The notes under the pieces are model-generated. The model was not told where the DNA came from. It searched no databases and saw only the letters and a program-made list of their open reading frames with translations. A stretch of 5,259 nucleotides of DNA from Clostridia bacterium. GTDB taxonomy: Bacteria; Bacillota_A; Clostridia; Oscillospirales; CAG-272. The stretch covers positions 1-5,259 of the forward strand of contig JAGDAM010000303.1 of NCBI GenBank assembly GCA_017959485.1. Direction: 5' to 3'. Shown here piece by piece: positions 1 to 3,997 of this stretch. Every line of letters starts with the position of its first letter. The stretch's first letter is position 1. The translations under genes and the position numbers were made by a program.

Positions 1-215
1 AAACGGTCAGACGCTCTTCGCTCGAAAAGATCCCCGGGATAGGTCCGTCCAAGGCGGCAAAGCTTCTGGCGGCCTTCGGAGGACTGGCGGGAGTCAAAAC
101 GGCTTTGACCGAAGAGCTGGCCTCGGTCCGGGGTATAACCGAAACCGACGCCGAACGCGTATACGGATTTTTTCACCCAAAGGAAGGGGACGAACCCCTC
201 GGTGAGGAGAATTGA
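1..215 (+). CDS. uvrC: UvrABC excinuclease subunit C, C-terminal end (partial)
   Basis: The frame enters with its first full codon at base 3 and ends at TGA 213-215, giving the last 70 residues of a protein that starts outside the window. They form a tandem helix-hairpin-helix domain: first hairpin around KIPGIGPSKAAKLLAAFGG (bases 27-83), second around ELASVRGITETDAERV (bases 114-161). The SSLEKIPGIGPSKA entry and the length to the stop match the C-terminal (HhH)2 domain of UvrC. In the family this domain binds single-stranded/junction DNA and is needed for the 5' incision in nucleotide excision repair; the GIY-YIG and UvrB-binding parts would lie upstream. The stop overlaps the rsmD start. 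Other (HhH)2 proteins are possible, but the motif wording and C-terminal position favour UvrC. Confidence 0.85.
   Translation, partial: TVRRSSLEKIPGIGPSKAAKLLAAFGGLAGVKTALTEELASVRGITETDAERVYGFFHPKEGDEPLGEEN
185..199 (+). repeat. Small inverted repeat just before the rsmD ribosome binding site
   Basis: AGGGG (185-189) and CCCCT (195-199) are exact inverted complements around the 5-base loop ACGAA, within the last codons of uvrC. The element ends 1 base before the purine-rich stretch (201-209) that would serve as the rsmD Shine-Dalgarno. A hairpin here could be melted by ribosomes finishing uvrC and so support coupling to rsmD; that role is inferred, and a repeat this short may be chance in GC-rich DNA. 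Confidence 0.3.
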
Positions 216-814
216 GGATTATTACAGGAACCAGAAAAGGCAGAAAACTGATAACTCTTGACGGTGACGCGACGCGTCCGACGTCGGAGCGCGCCAAAGA
301 GGCGGTCTTTTCGATGATACAGTTTTCGCTTGAGGGAAGGCGTGTGCTCGATCTGTACGCGGGCTCGGGGCAGATGTGCCTCGAGGCGTTGTCGCGCGGA
401 GCCGTTTCGGCTGTCGCCGTCGATTCTTCGTCGGCCGCCTGCGGAATTATCCGCAAAAACGCCGCCCTCTGCCGCTTTGAAAACGAGCTCGCGATTATCC
501 CGGACAAGCTTCCCGGCGCGCTGAGGCGTCTCTCGGGCAGGACGTTCGACGTCGTGTTTATCGACCCTCCCTACGCACTCGGCTTGATCCCGGGCACGCT
601 CCGGGCGCTTCTGCGCGAAAAACTGGTGTCGGCGTACGGATATATCGTCTGCGAGTCGGGCGCTCCCGGTGACGTGTTCGGCGCAGACGGAGCTCTCGAG
701 TCGGAATTCAGCGTTCTGCGCCAGGCAAGATACGGGGCGGCATATATCACGCTTATGCATCCGGCAGCCCGTACGGAGGATGAAAACGGCGGAACCGGGG
801 AGGGAGAAGAATGA
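212..814 (+). CDS. rsmD: 16S rRNA (guanine(966)-N(2))-methyltransferase RsmD
   Basis: A 200-residue, class I SAM-dependent methyltransferase of the RsmD family, which methylates G966 of 16S rRNA during 30S assembly. It starts with the typical MRIITGTRKGRKL and the TRPTSERAKEAVF segment (residues 21-33). Motif I, which binds SAM, is LDLYAGSG (46-53), followed by the LEALSRGA signature (57-64). The catalytic N-methyltransferase motif is DPPY (118-121). Length is usual for the family; only the acidic tail after about residue 187 is unconserved. The start is TTG at 212: an in-frame TGA at 203-205 excludes any longer form, and no other usual start codon lies before the conserved N-terminus. GGTGAGGAG (201-209) supplies a ribosome binding site, though very close to the start. 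The TTG overlaps the uvrC stop (TTGA), and the rsmD stop overlaps coaD, so it is the middle of a coupled operon. Confidence 0.93.
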   Translation: MRIITGTRKGRKLITLDGDATRPTSERAKEAVFSMIQFSLEGRRVLDLYAGSGQMCLEALSRGAVSAVAVDSSSAACGIIRKNAALCRFENELAIIPDKLPGALRRLSGRTFDVVFIDPPYALGLIPGTLRALLREKLVSAYGYIVCESGAPGDVFGADGALESEFSVLRQARYGAAYITLMHPAARTEDENGGTGEGEE

Positions 815-1293
815 GACTCGCGCTGATACCCGGCAGCTTCGATCCCATGACGCTGGGACATCTCGACCTCGTGAGACGGTCGCTGAAGCTGTTTGACGCC
901 GTCGCCGTCGCAATCATGCGCAATCCGGATAAGAAATATCTGTTTACCGACGGGGAACGCAGGAATATCGCGCTTCTGACTGTCGCTGGGATGCCCGGAG
1001 TCACCGTCATTTCCTGTGACGGCTATACCGCGGATCTCGCGGCCGCCGTCGGCGCCTGCGCGCTGATCAAGGGAATACGCTCGGACGCCGACCTCCGCGA
1101 CGAATACGCTCAGTATGAGTTCAACTCGCAAAGGCAGCCCGGGATCGAAACGGTGCTGCTTCCCGCCGCTCCCGATATGGCCGAAGTAAGTTCTACCGCC
1201 GTCCGCAAACTGATCCTTTCGGGATCGGACACATCCGCCTTTCTCGCGCCCGAAGCCGCCAGGTATATCGCGGGCATTATTAAAAACAGATGA
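811..1293 (+). CDS. coaD: Pantetheine-phosphate adenylyltransferase (CoaD, PPAT)
   Basis: A 160-residue cytoplasmic enzyme of the bacterial PPAT family, which transfers AMP from ATP to 4'-phosphopantetheine to make dephospho-CoA, the penultimate step of coenzyme A synthesis. The nucleotidyltransferase motif GSFDPMTLGHLD (residues 8-19) carries the (T/H)xGH signature as TLGH (14-17). The conserved IKGIRSDADLRDEYAQYEFN segment (86-105) contains the substrate-binding arginine region, and VSSTAVR (126-132) is the second ATP-binding signature (ISSTxxR in relatives). Length is exactly that of the family. The ATG overlaps the rsmD stop (ATGA, 811-814) and is preceded by a GGGGAGGGAG Shine-Dalgarno at 797-806. 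Placement directly after rsmD is a widespread arrangement in Firmicutes. Confidence 0.96.
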   Translation: MRLALIPGSFDPMTLGHLDLVRRSLKLFDAVAVAIMRNPDKKYLFTDGERRNIALLTVAGMPGVTVISCDGYTADLAAAVGACALIKGIRSDADLRDEYAQYEFNSQRQPGIETVLLPAAPDMAEVSSTAVRKLILSGSDTSAFLAPEAARYIAGIIKNR

Positions 1294-2042
1294 CGGGCGG
1301 ACGCCGTCCGGGGCTCGACGTCAGCCGGTACGAGGTTTCGGCGCCAGCCGACCGCGACCTTACCGCCGTCTGCCTTTCGGACGTTCACGGCGAGGAATTC
1401 GACTATATACTGGAGAAGACGGCCGGGTTTTCTCCCGACGTCATCTTCATACCCGGGGACATTACTCACAGGCATGAGAAGATGGTCGGCAGGGGGGCGG
1501 ATTTTCTCGCGGCCTGCGCGTCTCTCTGCCCGACCTTTATGTCGTTCGGAAATCACGAAAATCTTGACGAGGACGCCGTCCGCAGGGAATGCGACAGAAG
1601 CGGAGTCCGGCTCCTCGACAATTCTTCCGCCGATTTTCACGGACTGACTGTAGGGGGGCTCACCTCTGGTTATCTCGGAATAAAAAAAGAGCGGCAGGGG
1701 CATTTTACAAAAACGCCCCCGCCCGACCTTGACTGGCTCGCCTCTTTCGACCGGCAGCCGGGATATAAAATACTTCTTTCGCACCATCCCGAATACTATC
1801 CGAGATATATAAAGGATACAGGGATCGACCTGATACTCTCAGGACACGCGCACGGCGGACAGTGGAGACTGTTCGGACGTCCCTTTTTCGCGCCGGATCA
1901 GGCCTTTTTCCCGAAATACGCTCAGGGATTCACCGACGGACGGCTGATAGTCAGCCGCGGACTCGCCAACAACGCTCCCGCCCCGAGATTTTTCAACCGC
2001 CGGGAGATCGTCATAATAGATATCCGGAAAAGTGAAGGGTAA
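1290..2042 (+). CDS. Calcineurin-like metallophosphoesterase, YkuE/YaeI-like
   Basis: A 250-residue metal-dependent phosphoesterase with every metal-ligand block in order: SDVHG (residues 30-34, DxH), GDITH (56-60), GNHEN (87-91), SHHPEYY (164-170) and GHAHGGQ (185-191). The end, PKYAQGF...VSRGLANN...PRFFNRREIVIID, is typical of the YkuE/YaeI branch, some members of which are known or proposed to act on membrane lipids such as UDP-2,3-diacylglucosamine or on phospholipids; the substrate here cannot be read from sequence. Unlike many relatives it has no N-terminal membrane segment or Tat signal: only about 25 residues precede the first motif, so it is probably cytoplasmic or peripherally bound. 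The ATG overlaps the coaD stop (ATGA, 1290-1293) and has no recognisable Shine-Dalgarno, so expression likely depends on coupling to coaD. The 3' half overlaps the predicted 3' UTR of the opposing xpt transcript. Confidence 0.88.
   Translation: MTGGRRPGLDVSRYEVSAPADRDLTAVCLSDVHGEEFDYILEKTAGFSPDVIFIPGDITHRHEKMVGRGADFLAACASLCPTFMSFGNHENLDEDAVRRECDRSGVRLLDNSSADFHGLTVGGLTSGYLGIKKERQGHFTKTPPPDLDWLASFDRQPGYKILLSHHPEYYPRYIKDTGIDLILSGHAHGGQWRLFGRPFFAPDQAFFPKYAQGFTDGRLIVSRGLANNAPAPRFFNRREIVIIDIRKSEG
1682..1723 (-). terminator. Candidate intrinsic terminator for xpt, antisense inside the phosphoesterase gene
   Basis: Read on the - strand, bases 1723 down to 1693 form a hairpin: arms 1721-1723/1693-1695, 1715-1719/1697-1701 and 1710-1713/1703-1706 pair by Watson-Crick rules, with a 3-base loop at 1707-1709. 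The two remaining stem positions (1720/1696, 1714/1702) are G-U pairs on the - strand but A-C mismatches on the + strand, so the 14-bp stem is continuous only in - strand RNA. It is followed by GCTC and seven T (1688-1682), the arrangement of a rho-independent terminator. The 4-base gap before the T run is longer than ideal. It lies 321 nt past the xpt stop and is the best terminator I can see for that gene. Confidence 0.55.
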
Positions 2043-2045
2043 ACG

Positions 2046-2618
2046 TCACCCGCGCACGGTCATTTTGCCGTCGGGTCCGAGATCGACCACGGCCAGCGAC
2101 CGCAGATCGTAACCCGCCTCCCGCAGCTTCGCGCCGCCCGGCTGGAAGGATTTTTCGATGCAGATTCCGATTCCGCAGACCTCGGCTCCCGCCTGACGGC
2201 AGATGTCGATCATTCCGAACGACGCCTCGCCCGCGGCAAGGAAATCGTCGATGATGAGGACGCGGTCGTCCGCAGAGATGTAATTCCGGTCGACCGAAAC
2301 AGAGAAGGTTACACCCTTGGTGAATGAACGCACTTCGGACGTAAAAACGGCTCCGGTGACGTTCTTTCCGGTCTTCTTCTTCGCGAACAGAACGTCGACG
2401 CCGAAATATCTCGCCGCCATGCAGGCGATTCCGATTCCGGACGCCTCCACGGTGAGTATCAGCGTCGGGCGCTTTTCGGAGAACAGCCGGAAGAATTCGC
2501 GGCCGATATTGTCTATAAGATTGATATCCATTCTGTGATTGAGAAATCCCGAGACGATCACGACGCCTCCGTTGAGCAGTTTTCCGTCGCTTTCGATCTT
2601 TCGTCTGAGTTCTTCCAT
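2046..2618 (-). CDS. xpt: Xanthine phosphoribosyltransferase
   Basis: A 190-residue type I phosphoribosyltransferase closely resembling Bacillus Xpt (about 194 residues), which converts xanthine and PRPP to XMP in purine salvage in the cytoplasm. Matching landmarks are the start MEELRRKIESDGKLL, the GFLNHRMD segment (residues 24-31), TVEASGIGIA (56-65), the SFTKGVTFSV region (98-107), the PRPP-binding loop VLIIDDFLAAGEA (120-132) and the Xpt-specific IEKSFQPGG (154-162). The ATG (complement of 2616-2618) has AAGGA on the - strand about 9 bases upstream. It is transcribed from a strong promoter at 2672-2701, divergent from the DivIVA-like gene and convergent on the phosphoesterase, its TGA lying 3 bp from the other gene's stop. 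Adenine phosphoribosyltransferase is the nearest alternative, but length and the SFQPG motif favour xanthine PRT. Confidence 0.95.
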   Translation of the reverse strand: MEELRRKIESDGKLLNGGVVIVSGFLNHRMDINLIDNIGREFFRLFSEKRPTLILTVEASGIGIACMAARYFGVDVLFAKKKTGKNVTGAVFTSEVRSFTKGVTFSVSVDRNYISADDRVLIIDDFLAAGEASFGMIDICRQAGAEVCGIGICIEKSFQPGGAKLREAGYDLRSLAVVDLGPDGKMTVRG

Positions 2619-2646
2619 ACGGGGCCGTCCTTTGTTTTTGATATTA

Positions 2647-2676
2647 TTTATGCCCGCAACCGCGGGACACTATTAT
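2647..2676 (+). promoter_or_regulatory. Weak candidate promoter for the DivIVA-like gene
   Basis: TATTAT at 2671-2676 matches the -10 consensus at 5 of 6 positions and would start transcription near 2683, about 54 nt before the ATG at 2737. The best -35 at 18-bp spacing, TTTATG (2647-2652), matches only 3 of 6. The -10 overlaps the xpt -10 on the other strand almost base for base. A promoter is expected somewhere here because the neighbouring gene is divergent, but this placement is uncertain. Confidence 0.3.
2653..2666 (-). repeat. Perfect inverted repeat at the 5' end of the xpt transcript
   Basis: CCCGC (2653-2657) and GCGGG (2662-2666) are exact inverted complements with a 4-base loop. 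The repeat begins at the predicted xpt start of transcription, so it would fold as a stem-loop at the very 5' end of the mRNA, where such structures can protect RNA from decay. An operator role is possible, but 5-bp half-sites are short. No purine riboswitch fits in this leader. Confidence 0.45.
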
Positions 2677-2701
2677 ACCACACAGTTCTCACGGGTGTCA
2701 A
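2672..2701 (-). promoter_or_regulatory. Near-consensus promoter of xpt
   Basis: On the - strand, a perfect -35 TTGACA (2701-2696) and a perfect -10 TATAAT (2677-2672) are separated by 18 bp. TGG immediately before the -10 also makes an extended -10 (TGnTATAAT). The predicted transcription start is near 2665, giving a leader of roughly 45-50 nt before the xpt ATG. Both hexamers being perfect suggests strong sigma-A-dependent basal transcription. Confidence 0.85.
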
Positions 2702-2736
2702 TCATTCGCTGAAAAAAGCAAAAAGGAGATTAACGC

Positions 2737-3249
2737 ATGTCGTCGGAAAACGGTCAGACCGGTTTCGCGATTTCCTTCAGAGGATACGACAGGGAGGAAG
2801 TCAACCGGTTTATCGAGCAGAACGATAAAAAATACGCACAGGCAATACGCTCGGCGAACGAGGAAAACCGGCGTCTGGCGCGGGAATACGAAGCAAAACT
2901 CGCCGAAGCCGAAAAAAAGGCGTCCGAACTCTCCGACCGTCTCGCGTCTGCCGAGGAGCGGCTTTCGGTCGTCAAGAGCGTTGCCGAAAGAGAGAGGGCG
3001 GAATCCGAGACGAGGATCGCCGCTCTGACTGAGAGAGCGGAAGGCGCGGAGGCGCGTGCCGCGGCGCTCACGGAAGAAAAAGAAAAACTCAGCGCACGCC
3101 TGGTCGAACTGGCAAACCGGGTGATTAATCTTGAAGAACAGCTGAGGGGCACTCCTGCCCGGACGGGTACGCCGACTGACAGGGCGACCCTTATGTCGCA
3201 GCTTAAGATAATACTCGGAGACCTGTTCGACGGAGAAGGAAACAAGTAA
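2737..3249 (+). CDS. Short DivIVA-domain coiled-coil protein
   Basis: A 170-residue protein whose N-terminus reads ISFRGYDREEVNRFIEQ (residues 12-28), the DivIVA-domain pattern of an aromatic residue, RGYD, then E-V-N-x-F. A long, uninterrupted Glu/Ala/Arg/Lys-rich coiled coil follows (about 29-137), then a Gly/Pro/Thr linker (138-148) and a short C-terminal helix, LMSQLKIILGDLF (152-164). DivIVA/GpsB-family proteins bind curved membranes or division and wall-synthesis complexes at septa and poles; a similar scaffold role is inferred. It is shorter than most DivIVA proteins, and the C-terminal helix may be an oligomerisation or partner-binding tail. AAGGAG (2723-2728), 8 bases before the ATG, makes the start secure. 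It opens the right-hand + strand gene group; the next gene begins 13 bp after its stop. Confidence 0.78.
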   Translation: MSSENGQTGFAISFRGYDREEVNRFIEQNDKKYAQAIRSANEENRRLAREYEAKLAEAEKKASELSDRLASAEERLSVVKSVAERERAESETRIAALTERAEGAEARAAALTEEKEKLSARLVELANRVINLEEQLRGTPARTGTPTDRATLMSQLKIILGDLFDGEGNK

Positions 3250-3262
3250 AAAAAGAGGTTAA

Positions 3263-3613
3263 ATGAGAATTAAAACCGGACTGATCATTATTTCCGCGGC
3301 GATTCTGTCTCTGACGGCGGTATCCTGCACGCGGTACACAGTTTCTGATTTTTACGGAGGAGAAAGCGTTTCTCCCGGAATGATCTCGCAGATCGAGGAG
3401 AAACTGAACGAAACGACCGCGGAGAAATACCCCGCGGTAACTGACTCCGAAGGAAGACAGATCTTTTTCTGGACTCCCTCGGGCACCGTATTCCACAGGT
3501 CGGAGAACTGTCCGCGCCTGTCGTCTTCGGCGCAGATCGTCTCGGGCACACAGGACGAGGCGCTGGAAGCCGGTAAGACCCGCGGATGCTCGACATGCTG
3601 CAAGGGACAATAA
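3263..3613 (+). CDS. Small lipoprotein with C-terminal His/Cys (Ada-like zinc-binding) domain
   Basis: A 116-residue predicted surface lipoprotein. Residues 1-21 are a signal peptide (MRIK, then a hydrophobic stretch) ending at AVSC with the lipidated cysteine at 22; the -3 residue is Ala rather than the preferred Leu. After a polar, partly helical segment (about 35-60), the C-terminus reads FFWTPSGTVFHRSENCPRL (68-86) and ends GCSTCC (108-113). The pattern H78-x4-C83...C109-x2-C112 with a preceding aromatic/TPSG strand resembles the Ada-type metal-binding module found at the ends of many clostridial secreted proteins, so Zn binding is likely by analogy. Function is unknown. AAGAGG (3253-3258) lies 4 bases before the ATG; the 13-bp gap suggests co-transcription with the DivIVA-like gene. 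Confidence 0.72.
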   Translation: MRIKTGLIIISAAILSLTAVSCTRYTVSDFYGGESVSPGMISQIEEKLNETTAEKYPAVTDSEGRQIFFWTPSGTVFHRSENCPRLSSSAQIVSGTQDEALEAGKTRGCSTCCKGQ

Positions 3614-3658
3614 TACTATTGACATATCATTCTTAACAGACGTACGGAGATCTATATT
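3590..3658 (+). promoter_or_regulatory. AT-rich gap with weak promoter elements before the EEP lipoprotein gene
   Basis: The 45-bp gap at 3614-3658 is clearly more AT-rich than its surroundings. TTGACA at 3619-3624 is a perfect -35, but nothing 16-19 bp downstream resembles a -10. An alternative is TCGACA (3590-3595) with TACTAT (3614-3619) at 18-bp spacing, 5 of 6 and 4 of 6 matches. GGAG at 3646-3649, 9 bases before the ATG, is the ribosome binding site for the gene at 3659. No terminator hairpin is seen, so read-through from upstream is also likely. Confidence 0.3.
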
Positions 3659-3874
3659 ATGAACAGACTTATTATTCGCGCGGCCGCCGGGCTGATACTG
3701 ATCGCGGTGCTGCTTGCCGCAGCGTCATGCGCGGACGCGGTGGTTCCGGTTGAGACCGGGACAAGTCAGGCGTCGGACACGGCGGATACCGCCGCCGACA
3801 CCCTTCCCGAGTCGGACGAGATAATCATAGCCGACGAGGGAAAAGAGGATTATATCGTCGTAAGAAGCGAATAA
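3659..3874 (+). CDS. N-terminal fragment of the interrupted lipoprotein (signal peptide and linker)
   Basis: This 71-residue open frame begins with a lipoprotein signal peptide: MNRLIIR, a hydrophobic core (8-20) and AASC with the modified cysteine at 24. As in the gene upstream, the -3 residue is Ala and the -1 residue Ser. A low-complexity Thr/Ser/Ala/Asp linker follows (about 32-54), then the start of a folded domain, EDYIVVRSE, where the TAA cuts it off. The ATG is supported by GGAG 9 bases upstream. If only this part is translated, the product is a membrane-anchored tail without a folded domain and unlikely to function. Automated callers would list it as a separate small protein; I read it as the first part of the gene continuing to 5080. 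Confidence 0.6.
   Translation: MNRLIIRAAAGLILIAVLLAAASCADAVVPVETGTSQASDTADTAADTLPESDEIIIADEGKEDYIVVRSE
3872..3874 (+). other. In-frame ochre stop splitting the EEP lipoprotein gene
   Basis: The TAA sits between GAA and TCG codons in a frame that stays open for 401 further codons. A single substitution from a codon such as TAT/TAC (Tyr), CAA (Gln), GAA (Glu) or AAA (Lys) would create it. The following bases (TCG GGG) are not a known read-through context, and no selenocysteine or pyrrolysine is implied by an ochre codon. Confidence 0.85.
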
Positions 3875-3997
3875 TCGGGGACTTACGAAACGAAGGCGGC
3901 CGTCGATCTTAAGAAAGCAATCGCCGCCGCGTATCCCGGCGTCTTCGACGACAGGATAAAGACCGACTTCGATCTGAAAAACAAGCAGAACGAAACG

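Noticed and set aside
173..1131. Overlapping - strand open frames (246 and 186 codons) opposite rsmD and coaD
   Set aside because: Composition is that of shadow frames; the + strand has full-length RsmD and CoaD with all signature motifs.
1110..1787. - strand open frame of 225 codons opposite coaD and the phosphoesterase
   Set aside because: It spans the junction of two well-supported + strand genes and has no family motif or start signal.
2122..2155. GC-rich stretch followed by ATTTTT on the + strand within the xpt region, as a possible phosphoesterase terminator
   Set aside because: Only short, imperfect pairings could be found (about 4 bp with offsets), not a convincing stem.
2619..2640. 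+ strand terminator (ACGG-GG-CCGT followed by a T-rich run) downstream of the phosphoesterase
   Set aside because: A 2-base loop is impossible and opening it leaves a 3-bp stem. The T-rich stretch is interrupted and lies about 580 bp past the gene.
2619..2736. Purine riboswitch in the xpt-divIVA intergenic region
   Set aside because: The - strand promoter is fixed by perfect hexamers at 2672-2701, leaving under 50 nt of leader; the conserved three-way-junction core is not visible.
3619..3648. Strong promoter based on the perfect TTGACA at 3619
   Set aside because: No -10 match better than 2 of 6 occurs at 15-19 bp spacing; kept only as a low-confidence regulatory gap.
3872..3874. Stop-codon reassignment or programmed read-through of TAA
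   Set aside because: TAA terminates the phosphoesterase, DivIVA-like and His/Cys lipoprotein genes here, and the TCG GGG context is not a known read-through signal. A mutation or sequence error is simpler.
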